Part shown: positions 40,484-48,873 of the stretch, piece by piece | Position numbering within the stretch: position 1 is the stretch's first letter | Layout of the letters: every line of letters starts with the position of its first letter | From: Paenibacillus macerans | GTDB taxonomy: Bacteria; Bacillota; Bacilli; Paenibacillales; Paenibacillaceae | DNA length: 64,000 nt | Reading direction: 5' to 3' | Assembly: GCF_900454495.1 (NCBI RefSeq) | Contig: NZ_UGSI01000001.1 | Location: 2,790,001-2,854,000 of the forward strand | Program-made: the position numbers and the translations under genes | The notes under the pieces: generated by a model | Seen by the model: the letters and a program-made list of their open reading frames with translations, nothing else | What the model was told of the DNA's origin: nothing | The model's database searches: none

Positions 40484-43153
40484 TTACTTCGCTTCGTACC
40501 AGTTGACCCCGCTGCTAACCTCCGCCTTCAGCGGCACGGACAGCTTGATCGCGTTCTCCATCGTTTCCGGCACGAGCTTCTTCATGATGTCCAGCTCCTC
40601 CGGAGGGACTTCGAATACCAATTCGTCATGCACCTGCAGCAGCATCCGGCTCTTCAGGCCGTGCTCGTACAGAGCTTTGTCCATTTTCACCATCGCCAGT
40701 TTGATGATATCCGCCGCCGTTCCCTGGATTGGCGTATTCATCGCGGTGCGTTCGGCGAACGAACGCAAATTGAAGTTCGACGCGTTGATTTCCGGCAAAT
40801 AACGCCGCCGTTCCAGCAAAGTTTTAACGTAACCGTCGCGTTTGGCGTCTTTGACGATGTCGTCCATATACCGGCGGACGCCCTGGAACGCGTCAAAATA
40901 TTGCTCGATAAAGCGAGCCGCTTCCTTCCGCGTAATGTTCAGGTTCTGGGATAATCCGTAGTCGCTGATCCCGTACACGATGCCGAAGTTGACCGCCTTC
41001 GCCGAACGGCGCATATTCGCGTCCACCTCGTCCGGCCCGACGCCAAAGACGTCCATCGCCGTCTTCGTGTGGATGTCCATATCGTGCAGGAAGGCCTCCT
41101 GCAGTCCCTTGTCGCCGGAAATATGGGCCAGGACGCGAAGCTCGATCTGGGAGTAGTCGGCGGCGAGAATAAACCACCCTTCCTCCGAAGGAACGAACAC
41201 TTTGCGGATTTTGCGGCCTTCCTCCAGGCGGATCGGAATATTTTGCAGGTTCGGATATTGGCTGCTTAAGCGCCCGGTGGCGGCGACCGTCTGCCGGAAA
41301 TACGTGTGCACCTTGCCCGTCCGCGGCATGATTTCCTTCAGCAACCCTTCCACATAGGTGGACTGCAGCTTGGCCAGCTGGCGGTATTCCAGAATAAACT
41401 GAACGATCTCGTGATACGGCGCCAGCTTCTCCAGCACCTCCGCGTCGGTGGAATAACCTGTTTTGGTCTTTTTGATGACCGGCAGCCCCAGTTTATCGAA
41501 CAGAATTTCTCCTAATTGTTTAGGTGAATTCAGGTTGAATTCCTGCCCGGCGATTTCATAAATTTGCGCCACCAGCTTGTTGATCTGCGCTTCGAACTCA
41601 ACTCCGAGCTCTTTCAGGTCTTCCCGGTTGACGGCTACGCCCTGCTTCTCCATATCGGCGAGAATCCGCGACAGCGGCATCTCCAGGTCGTAGAACAGCC
41701 CGTGCATCTCGTATTTCTCCAGATCGGCGCGCTGGAGCGGAACGATGCGCAGCAGGGCGTCCCCTTTGCGGGCCAAATGCCGGCCGAGCGTCTCGGGATC
41801 GGGCACCTTGAATTTCGCGCCTTTGCCGTATACGTCTTCATCCGCAGGCATGTGCGGAAGCCCGTATTTTGCGGCCAGCCCGCTGATCGTCTGGTCGTTT
41901 TCCGTCGGATCGAGCAAGTAAGCGGCAAGCTGGACGTCATGTTCGGCCCCGGCAAAAGCGATCCCCTGCCAAAACAAGGCGAGGTCGGCGCGGTGCAAAT
42001 CGTACCCCCGTTTAGGCACGTTTTCGTCCGCCAGCCAGGACAGCACGTCCGCCGCTTCCTCCCGCTTCAACAATTCAAAGGGCAGGAAGAAATGCCGCTT
42101 CGGCGTCGACAGCAGCAGTCCCATCAGCGTAGCATGGTGCGGATTATCCCCGTAAGATTCGATGATGATCCCTTCGACTTCCGCAAGCTGCGCGGATACT
42201 TCCGGCAAGGTGTCCACGTCCACCATCGTCACGCTGACGTCCTCCGCCGCCTGCGCCGCCTCCCCATCCGCCGCGGCGTTCCCGCCCGCTCCCGCGGTAA
42301 AGGACAAGCGCTCCAGCAAAGATTTGAATTCCAGCTTGCGCAGCATCGGCACCGCTTTGTCCTCTTCGATGCCGGAGAACTTCATATCCTCCCAGGACCG
42401 CTCTACCGGCACCTCGCGGAAAATCGTCGCCAACTGCTTGCTCAGCCGCGCATCCTCGGCATGGTTCACGAGATTTTCCTTCATTTTGCCCTTGAGCTCA
42501 TCGGTATGGGCCAAGACTTCCTCCACGGAGCCGAATTGATGCAGCAGCTTCAGCGCCGTCTTCTCCCCGATGCCCGGCACGCCCGGGATATTGTCGGACG
42601 CATCGCCCATCAGCCCCTTCAAGTCGATGATCTGCAGCGGCTTAAGCCCGTAGCGCTCCTCGATTTCCTTCGGCCCGTAAGGCTCCACTTCGCTAACGCC
42701 CTTGCGCGTTAGCGCCACCTTGACCCGGTCCGTGACCACCTGCAGCATGTCCTTGTCGCCGGTGACGACAAGCACTTCGCGGCCCGAATCCTCGGCCTGC
42801 TTGCTGATCGTGCCGATAATGTCGTCGGCTTCGTACCCGGGGAGTTCAAACCAGGAGATGCCGAAGCTTTCCAGCAGATCCCGCATCAGCGGGAACTGTT
42901 CCGACAGCTCCGGAGGCGTCTTGTCGCGCCCGCCTTTATACTCCTGGTAGCCTTCGTGGCGAAACGTCGTTTTGCCCGCGTCAAACGCCACAAGTATATG
43001 GGTCGGCTGCTCCTCCTGAATGAGCCGGAGCAGCATATTGGTAAAACCGTAAACGGCATTCGTATGCAGCCCGCCGGAGTTCGTCAGCGGCGGCATCGCA
43101 AAAAATGCCCGGTAAATAATGCTGTTGCCATCTATAAGGATCAATTTATCCAT
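40484..43153 (-). CDS. polA: DNA polymerase I
   Basis: 889 residues. An N-terminal 5'-3' exonuclease (LILIDGNSIIYRAFFA, VTGDKDMLQVV, GVPGIGEKTALKLL) precedes a degenerate 3'-5' exonuclease domain lacking the DEDD residues (for instance VEGIIIESYGDN replaces the first motif). The polymerase domain has DYSQIELRVLAHISGD, RRSAKAVNFGIVYGIS and LQVHDELVFE. It fills gaps in repair and Okazaki processing, probably without proofreading, as in other Bacillales. Confidence 0.97.
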   Translation of the reverse strand: MDKLILIDGNSIIYRAFFAMPPLTNSGGLHTNAVYGFTNMLLRLIQEEQPTHILVAFDAGKTTFRHEGYQEYKGGRDKTPPELSEQFPLMRDLLESFGISWFELPGYEADDIIGTISKQAEDSGREVLVVTGDKDMLQVVTDRVKVALTRKGVSEVEPYGPKEIEERYGLKPLQIIDLKGLMGDASDNIPGVPGIGEKTALKLLHQFGSVEEVLAHTDELKGKMKENLVNHAEDARLSKQLATIFREVPVERSWEDMKFSGIEEDKAVPMLRKLEFKSLLERLSFTAGAGGNAAADGEAAQAAEDVSVTMVDVDTLPEVSAQLAEVEGIIIESYGDNPHHATLMGLLLSTPKRHFFLPFELLKREEAADVLSWLADENVPKRGYDLHRADLALFWQGIAFAGAEHDVQLAAYLLDPTENDQTISGLAAKYGLPHMPADEDVYGKGAKFKVPDPETLGRHLARKGDALLRIVPLQRADLEKYEMHGLFYDLEMPLSRILADMEKQGVAVNREDLKELGVEFEAQINKLVAQIYEIAGQEFNLNSPKQLGEILFDKLGLPVIKKTKTGYSTDAEVLEKLAPYHEIVQFILEYRQLAKLQSTYVEGLLKEIMPRTGKVHTYFRQTVAATGRLSSQYPNLQNIPIRLEEGRKIRKVFVPSEEGWFILAADYSQIELRVLAHISGDKGLQEAFLHDMDIHTKTAMDVFGVGPDEVDANMRRSAKAVNFGIVYGISDYGLSQNLNITRKEAARFIEQYFDAFQGVRRYMDDIVKDAKRDGYVKTLLERRRYLPEINASNFNLRSFAERTAMNTPIQGTAADIIKLAMVKMDKALYEHGLKSRMLLQVHDELVFEVPPEELDIMKKLVPETMENAIKLSVPLKAEVSSGVNWYEAK

Positions 43154-43329
43154 ACGACACCTCGTCCCGAGTGTTTTGTTCCTGTTACCTATGATAACAC
43201 AGCGCGCCCCCGGTTAACACCGCGATGCCCCGCAAATAGCGCAAAAACGATAAAACCGGCAGCGGCCTGCATCTTATGCAAGCAACTGCCGGTTGATCAA
43301 CCGGTATATAACGTGTTTTTGGCACAATC

Positions 43330-43989
43330 TTACTGATTCAGGTCCGGGCGGTGTCCGGTGACGAGATACACCGCGCTTTCGCCGATGTTCGTGGCATGGT
43401 CGGCGATCCGCTCGATATACCGTCCGACCAAGGTAAGCAGCATCGCCTGCTGCAGGGAATCCGGATTTTCGATCATAAACGTATACAGCTCCTGGATCAT
43501 CTGGCTGTACAGATGGTCGACCTCGTCGTCGTCCTTGGCCATCTTATAGGCCAGATCCGTATTTTCGTCCAAGTAAGACTGCAGCGACTCCCGCAGCATC
43601 AGGATGACCAGGTCCGACATTTTCGGGATATCGATCAGCGGTTTGATCAGCTTCTGGCCTTCCAGGCGCATCGTCACCTTCGCGATATCGACGGCCAAAT
43701 CGCCCATCCGTTCAAGATCGCTGGAAATTCTGAACGCGACGATAATCCGCCGCAGGTCCTTGGCCACCGGCTGCTGCGTCACAATCAGCCGTGAGCCGAT
43801 TTCCATCACCTGCTCTTCCATCTGGTTCAGCTCGATATCGCGCTCGACGATTTGTTTGGCTTTCTGCGAATCCATGGTCCGCAGGGCTTCGATAGCTCCC
43901 GCAAGCCCTTGTTCGACATGCTCGCCCATCTGCCCGAGCAATTGCCGTAGTTCCTCCAGGTTCTGATCGAATTCTTTTCTTTGAATCAT
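43330..43989 (-). CDS. phoU: Phosphate signalling regulator PhoU
   Basis: 219 residues made of two three-helix bundles with the metal-binding E-x-x-x-D motifs (ISSDLERMGDLAVDIAK and VGRYIERIADHATNIGE). It modulates PhoR signalling and Pst transport. It lies 18 nt downstream of the second pstB, with which it forms an operon. A 176-nt gap separates it from polA. Confidence 0.95.
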   Translation of the reverse strand: MIQRKEFDQNLEELRQLLGQMGEHVEQGLAGAIEALRTMDSQKAKQIVERDIELNQMEEQVMEIGSRLIVTQQPVAKDLRRIIVAFRISSDLERMGDLAVDIAKVTMRLEGQKLIKPLIDIPKMSDLVILMLRESLQSYLDENTDLAYKMAKDDDEVDHLYSQMIQELYTFMIENPDSLQQAMLLTLVGRYIERIADHATNIGESAVYLVTGHRPDLNQ

Positions 43990-44007
43990 TCAGCAGCAGC
44001 CTCCTTG

Positions 44008-44763
44008 TTATCCGAAACGACCGGAAATATAATCTTCTGTGCGCGAATCCTGCGGGGTGGAAAACAGCTTCTGCGTATCGTCGGCCTCTACGATTTCCCC
44101 GTTCAGGAAAAAGACAGTCCGGCCGGAAATTCGCGCCGCCTGGTGCATGTTATGCGTGACCATCACGATCGTATACCTGTCTTTGAGCTGCTGGACCAAC
44201 TCTTCGATTTTCAAAGTGGAAATCGGGTCCAGCGCCGAAGTCGCTTCATCCATCAGCAGAATGTCAGGCTGCACCGCGATTGCCCGCGCAATGCAAAGCC
44301 GCTGCTGCTGCCCGCCCGACAGGCTGAGCGCCGAGCGCTTGAGGAAATCCTTCACCTCGTCCCAAAGAACGGCCTGGCGCAGGCTTTGCTCCACAATTTC
44401 GTCGAGGGCGGCTTTGTTTTTGATCCCGTGCAGGCGAGGACCGTAAGCCACGTTATCGTAAATCGATTTCGGGAACGGATTGGGCTGTTGAAACACCATC
44501 CCCACCCGTTTTCGCAGCTCCTCCACTTCCACCTCATCGCCGTAGATGTCGTCCCCCGCGATTTCCACGGAACCTTCGATCCGCGTGCCGGGAATCATGT
44601 CGTTCATCCGGTTCAACGTGCGCAGCAGCGTCGATTTGCCGCAGCCGGACGGTCCGATGAAGGCGGTAATCGTTCTCTCGGGGATATCCAAAGAAACGTC
44701 CTTTAACGCATGAAATTGCTCATAGTATAAGTTTAAATGCTGAATCCGGATCGCGGTTTCCAT
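44008..44763 (-). CDS. pstB: Phosphate ABC transporter ATP-binding protein, second copy
   Basis: 251 residues. Walker A GPSGCGKS, signature ALSLSGGQQQRLCIARA, Walker B DILLMDEATSALDP and the VTHNMHQAARIS switch are intact. It duplicates the role of the pstSCAB ATPase and is coupled to phoU. A PhoP-box array lies 155-190 bp upstream. No second permease or binding protein accompanies it, so it presumably works with PstCA or in PhoU-dependent signalling. Confidence 0.95.
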   Translation of the reverse strand: METAIRIQHLNLYYEQFHALKDVSLDIPERTITAFIGPSGCGKSTLLRTLNRMNDMIPGTRIEGSVEIAGDDIYGDEVEVEELRKRVGMVFQQPNPFPKSIYDNVAYGPRLHGIKNKAALDEIVEQSLRQAVLWDEVKDFLKRSALSLSGGQQQRLCIARAIAVQPDILLMDEATSALDPISTLKIEELVQQLKDRYTIVMVTHNMHQAARISGRTVFFLNGEIVEADDTQKLFSTPQDSRTEDYISGRFG

Positions 44764-44916
44764 GTCAGATCTCCTTAGTTAAAATAGCGCACACTTATAA
44801 ACTCGAAGCACGCACCCGCGTCAAAACGAAAGTCCGTGCTAGAAGCAGCCTTGGCTTATATCAATTGCATGTATAGTTCTATTATGATCAAATACTTATC
44901 TATTTTAGCTTCCTTA

Positions 44917-44955
44917 TGTAAAAGAAAATGAATCAAAATGTAAACGCAATGTAAA
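44917..44955 (-). promoter_or_regulatory. PhoP box upstream of pstB2-phoU
   Basis: On the minus strand TTTACA occurs at 44955-44950, 44944-44939 and 44922-44917, all in 11-bp phase with one weak position missing between. CATAAT (44886-44881) is a plausible -10 about 30 bp downstream. Confidence 0.75.
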
Positions 44956-44961
44956 ATATGT

Positions 44962-46128
44962 TTACGCGTTCGTAAATTGGTCCAGCTCCCGCAGCACGGT
45001 TTCCGTTCTTCGCGCAGCGACATCCGCGGCATCGCGCATCTCCCGCTCCCTGGCCTCCACCGACCGGACCGACCGGACCAAGGCTTCGAACGTTGCATCC
45101 GCTTTGCCCACCCGCCTATGGCCGGCTTCCATCTCCGCGGCCGTCAGGCCGGACGTCGCAGCCGCTTGCTGCACATGACGGTTGACGATATCCAGCGTTT
45201 CCCCGATATCCCCCGACAATTTTTGCGTCTGCAGGGCGAGCTTGCGGATTTCGCTTGCAACGACGGCAAAACCGCGTCCATGTTCTCCGGCGTGCGCCGC
45301 TTCGATCGAAGCGTTAAGCGCCAGGATCCCGCTCAGATTAGCCAGCTCCTGAATGCTGGCGGTGATCGACGAAATTTGCTGCGTCCGTTCAAGCAGCTCC
45401 GCCATTTGCGCGGCCTGGCTGCGGGACGTCACCAGCACTCTGTCGAAGGAGGCCTTCACTTCTTCGAGTTCGGCCCGGCCCGTTTCGGCTTGCCCGCTCA
45501 TCAGTTCCGACTCCCGCAAGCTGCGTCCGGCCGATTCGGACACCTGCCGAACCGAACGTTCGATATCTTTGATCAGCGAACGGCTTTCGCGAACGACTTC
45601 TCCCCGGATTTGGTCCGCTTCCCGCTGCAGATCGCGCGACATCCGCATGAGATCCTGCACCGTCAGAATGCCGTAAAAACGCCCGTTTTCGCTAATAATC
45701 AAACTGTCGTAAAAATGGGCGTCCTCCCGGTTTAACGCCGCATCCACCACATCGCTGGCCGGAGTCAGCAAATCGCATACGAGCGGATGCTCGTCGGCAA
45801 AAACGGACGCCGGACGATCGTAGAACAAATCGGCCGCAAAACGCCCGGCCAAAAAGCGGTAAAACCGGTCCCGCATCAAAATCCCCAGCGGTTTGTTACT
45901 TTCATCACAAAGGACGATGCATGAAAGATCGGATTCGCGCTGGAACCGCCGCAGCACGCTGCGGCAGGACTCCTCCCGCCCGATGACCGGCACGCTTCGG
46001 CAGTACATGCGCACATCCACCTCGGCTTCCTCCCGCTCAGGCGCAACCGCCACCTCCGTCCCCGGTTCCCCGGCTATGGTTTGAACCGGCTCCGGACGTT
46101 CCAATTCCGCTACCGTCTGTGCTCCCAC
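44962..46128 (-). CDS. Soluble CBS-domain chemoreceptor (MCP signalling protein)
   Basis: 388 residues without a membrane segment. Residues about 35-165 form a CBS pair (CIVLCDESNKPLGILMRD, DSLIISENGRFYGILTVQD); about 170-385 form a coiled-coil methyl-accepting signalling domain with the hairpin tip region NLSGILALNASIEAAHAGEH and GRGFAVVASEIRKLA. It probably signals adenylate or similar ligands to CheA/CheW-type partners. It sits between phoP and pstB2, followed by the PhoP box. The minus-strand start has GAGGGGAGTTG upstream. Confidence 0.9.
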   Translation of the reverse strand: MGAQTVAELERPEPVQTIAGEPGTEVAVAPEREEAEVDVRMYCRSVPVIGREESCRSVLRRFQRESDLSCIVLCDESNKPLGILMRDRFYRFLAGRFAADLFYDRPASVFADEHPLVCDLLTPASDVVDAALNREDAHFYDSLIISENGRFYGILTVQDLMRMSRDLQREADQIRGEVVRESRSLIKDIERSVRQVSESAGRSLRESELMSGQAETGRAELEEVKASFDRVLVTSRSQAAQMAELLERTQQISSITASIQELANLSGILALNASIEAAHAGEHGRGFAVVASEIRKLALQTQKLSGDIGETLDIVNRHVQQAAATSGLTAAEMEAGHRRVGKADATFEALVRSVRSVEAREREMRDAADVAARRTETVLRELDQFTNA

Positions 46129-46218
46129 ACGAACAACTCCCCTCAGATTGGTGCGTATTCATTAAAACAGCATAACCGGAAACTGTTTCCTTAATGTTTG
46201 CGGCATTTTGACCGTATG

Positions 46219-46263
46219 TAAAAAAACGTCCATCATCTTGCTTAAGTGATGGGCGTTTTTTTC
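46219..46263 (-). terminator. Terminator overlapping the 3' end of phoP
   Basis: AACGCCCATCA and TGATGGACGTT (minus) form the stem, followed by TTTTTTT. The left arm lies within the last codons and stop of phoP. Confidence 0.85.
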
Positions 46264-46964
46264 TTGTTTACGACCAGCTTATATCCGACGCCGCGAATGG
46301 AATCGATATGCACCGATTGGGGATCGAGCTCCAGCTTTTTGCGCAGCGAACTGACATGAACGTCCACCGTACGTTGACCTCCGATGTAATCGAAGCCCCA
46401 GACCGCGTTCATCAGATCGTCGCGGGTCATCACGACCCCCGGTTTGCGCGCCAGATACAGCAGTACCTCAAATTCCTTCGGCCTTAGCGTAATGGCTTCC
46501 CCGTTTAAAGTAACCTCGTATTTCTCGGGGAAAATGGTCAATGCCCCCAGCGAAATCTGGGAGTTGTCCGGCACCGCGGATTCCCGCTCCTCCTGGCCGT
46601 TCGCTCTGCGGAGGACCGCCGCCACCCGGGCCAACAGTTCGGCAACGCCAAAAGGCTTGGTAATATAATCGTCAGCGCCCGATTTGAGGCCCTGCACCAC
46701 TTCTTCCTCCGTATTTTTGGCGGTTAGAATAATTACCGGAGTCGTCACGCCTTCGCTTCTCAGCTTGGACATGATTTCAAACCCGTTCATGCCCGGAAGC
46801 ATCAAATCCAGCAATATCAGGTCAAACTTCTGTTTGAGCGCCGTCTCGTATCCGGTCTGCCCATGATCTTCCACGACAACCTCATAGCCTTCGTTGGTAA
46901 GATTGTAAGACAGCAGCCTGGATAACGTCGGTTCATCTTCGATAACCAATAGACGTTGCGTCAT
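46242..46964 (-). CDS. phoP: Response regulator PhoP
   Basis: 240 residues, OmpR type. Receiver domain with phosphoacceptor Asp53 (LILLDLMLPGMNG), LTAK and DDYITKPFGVAELLARV; C-terminal winged helix (LRPKEFEVLLYLARKPG, FDYIGGQRTVDVHVSSLRKK). It activates phosphate-starvation genes; its boxes are seen before pstS, pstB2 and itself. It lies downstream of phoR with a 105-nt gap, reversed from the order in Bacillus. Confidence 0.92.
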   Translation of the reverse strand: MTQRLLVIEDEPTLSRLLSYNLTNEGYEVVVEDHGQTGYETALKQKFDLILLDLMLPGMNGFEIMSKLRSEGVTTPVIILTAKNTEEEVVQGLKSGADDYITKPFGVAELLARVAAVLRRANGQEERESAVPDNSQISLGALTIFPEKYEVTLNGEAITLRPKEFEVLLYLARKPGVVMTRDDLMNAVWGFDYIGGQRTVDVHVSSLRKKLELDPQSVHIDSIRGVGYKLVVNKKKTPIT

Positions 46965-47017
46965 AGAACCCCCTCATCTCTACATGTGATGATGACAAGC
47001 CCAGCATATCACGGGAA

Positions 47018-47034
47018 TGTTAACGCGGTGTAAA
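47018..47034 (-). promoter_or_regulatory. PhoP box upstream of phoP
   Basis: On the minus strand TTTACA-CCGCG-TTAACA, two repeats in 11-bp phase, 54-70 bp upstream of the phoP start, in the phoR-phoP gap. It suggests autoregulated transcription of phoP separate from phoR. Confidence 0.7.
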
Positions 47035-47069
47035 AAATATAAAAATGGGTAAAATCGGTTCAACTTGTA

Positions 47070-48872
47070 CTAACCCTCATCCAAAGTATGCATGAACGGG
47101 AGCTCGACTATGAATGAGGAGCCTTCGCCGACTTTGCTTTCCACGCTGATCGTGCCGTGGTGCAGATCGACGAGATGCTTCACGATGGACAGCCCCAAAC
47201 CGGTTCCTCCGGAACTGCGGGACCGCGCTTTGTCCACCCGGTAAAAACGCTCGAAAATGCGCGGCAGATCTTTTTTCGGGATGCCGATCCCCGTATCGCT
47301 GACGACGATGCGAACCTTCTCGTCTTCCCCGCCTTCGCCCAAAATTGCGACATCGACGCGGACTCTGCCGCCTTCCTGCGTGTAACTGATCGCATTGGAC
47401 AGCAGGTTCATGAAAATTTGCCGCAGCCGGTCTTCATCCCCTTCCATAAACAGGTGGTCGGGAATGTCGTGGGCCATGGCAATCGACTTCTTTTTGGCCG
47501 CGGGCAGCAGCACCTCGTAGATGCTGTCGAACAATTCCTTCAGATTTACGGGAGCGTATTCGAGCGGCACGAGCTTGGATTCGATTTTGGACAGGTCGAG
47601 AATGTCGCCGATCAGACGGTTCAGCCTGTCCCCTTCATCGTAAATGATCTGCAGGAACGAACGGGCCGTCTCCTCGTCTTTGACGCCTCCGGCGAGCAGT
47701 GTTTCGGCAAAGCCTTTGACCGCGGCGATCGGCGTTTTTAACTCGTGGGACACATTGGCCACGAATTCGCTGCGCATTCTTTCCAGCCGGCGGATGTCGG
47801 TCACATCCCGGAGCAGAAACAGCATCCCCCGGTATTTCCCGTTATCCTCGAACATCGGCACGCTGTCGAACAGCAATATTTTTTCCTCGGGATCGTAAAC
47901 GTTGCGTTCCTCCTGGACATTTTCCTGGCGGGAAATCCCTTCCTCGACGAACTTCGTAAATTCATAGTTGCGTTTGATGTCGCGGTACGGTCTTCCCAGG
48001 AGCTGATAGCCCTTGACGTGCAGGATACGCTCCGCCTCCCGGTTGATCAGGGCGATAGCGCCCGAAGCGTCGACCATCACGATGCCGCCGGTCATGTTGG
48101 CCAGCACGCTTTGCAGCAAATCTTCGTTGTCATGAATCCGCTTGAGCTGCTGCTGCAGGCTGTCCGCCATCCCGTTGATCGCCTCGCCCAGCTGGCCGAT
48201 TTCGTCCCGGCGGGCAAGCTTGACCCGGGCGTTGTAGTCCAGCTTGGAGATGCGATGCGCGACGCGCGTGATTTGCTCCAGAGGACGGGTCATTCCCGCG
48301 GCGATCCGGTAGCTGACGAAGCCGGCAACGAGGAATAAAATCAGCAGCCCGCCGGCCATCAGCAGCCATCCTTGGGTGAGTCCCTTTTCCACGGCGCCCA
48401 GGCTCATCGACAGGCGGATGTATCCGTCAAATCCGTCCGCGGAGGTGACGCGGCGGGCGACGTAAAGCATATTTTCGCCGACCGTATGGCTATAGCGGAT
48501 CGCGCTGCCTGCACTCCCACCCTCCGCTGACTCGATTTCCTTCCGATGGGCGTGATTATCCATTCCCTCCGGATCCATTTCCGAATCGCCGACCACCTTT
48601 CCGTCCAGGGTAATGAAGGTGACCCGGGAATCGGTCATTTTTTTCAGGGCTTTGGCCTGTTCCGTGTAATAGGCTTCCGCGCTTGCGTTGCCCTGGACCG
48701 GGACAAACCGGAACGTGTCCTCCAGCAGGCTGATTTCCCGCTCCATGTTTTCCTCCAGGGCACGGATATGGGAATTTTTAAACAGCTGGGCCATCGTCAG
48801 GCCGGCAGCCAGCATCGAGATGCCGACCAGGCCCATCAAAATGAGGGAAAGCTTGGTTCTGAACGTCTTCAT
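47070..48872 (-). CDS. phoR: Sensor histidine kinase PhoR
   Basis: 600 residues from the ATG at 48872. Two membrane segments flank an extracellular sensor (about 30-160), then HAMP (MTRPLEQITRVAHRISKLDY), PAS (LQSVLANMTGGIVMVDASGA), HisKA with the phosphorylated histidine in FVANVSHELKTPIAAVKGFA, and HATPase (NLLSNAISYTQEGG, DTGIGIP, GGTGLGLSI). It senses phosphate status and phosphorylates PhoP. Only 1 nt separates its ATG from the fumarase stop and no good ribosome site is visible, so its translation probably depends on fumarase. Confidence 0.9.
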   Translation of the reverse strand: MKTFRTKLSLILMGLVGISMLAAGLTMAQLFKNSHIRALEENMEREISLLEDTFRFVPVQGNASAEAYYTEQAKALKKMTDSRVTFITLDGKVVGDSEMDPEGMDNHAHRKEIESAEGGSAGSAIRYSHTVGENMLYVARRVTSADGFDGYIRLSMSLGAVEKGLTQGWLLMAGGLLILFLVAGFVSYRIAAGMTRPLEQITRVAHRISKLDYNARVKLARRDEIGQLGEAINGMADSLQQQLKRIHDNEDLLQSVLANMTGGIVMVDASGAIALINREAERILHVKGYQLLGRPYRDIKRNYEFTKFVEEGISRQENVQEERNVYDPEEKILLFDSVPMFEDNGKYRGMLFLLRDVTDIRRLERMRSEFVANVSHELKTPIAAVKGFAETLLAGGVKDEETARSFLQIIYDEGDRLNRLIGDILDLSKIESKLVPLEYAPVNLKELFDSIYEVLLPAAKKKSIAMAHDIPDHLFMEGDEDRLRQIFMNLLSNAISYTQEGGRVRVDVAILGEGGEDEKVRIVVSDTGIGIPKKDLPRIFERFYRVDKARSRSSGGTGLGLSIVKHLVDLHHGTISVESKVGEGSSFIVELPFMHTLDEG

Positions 48873-48873
48873 C

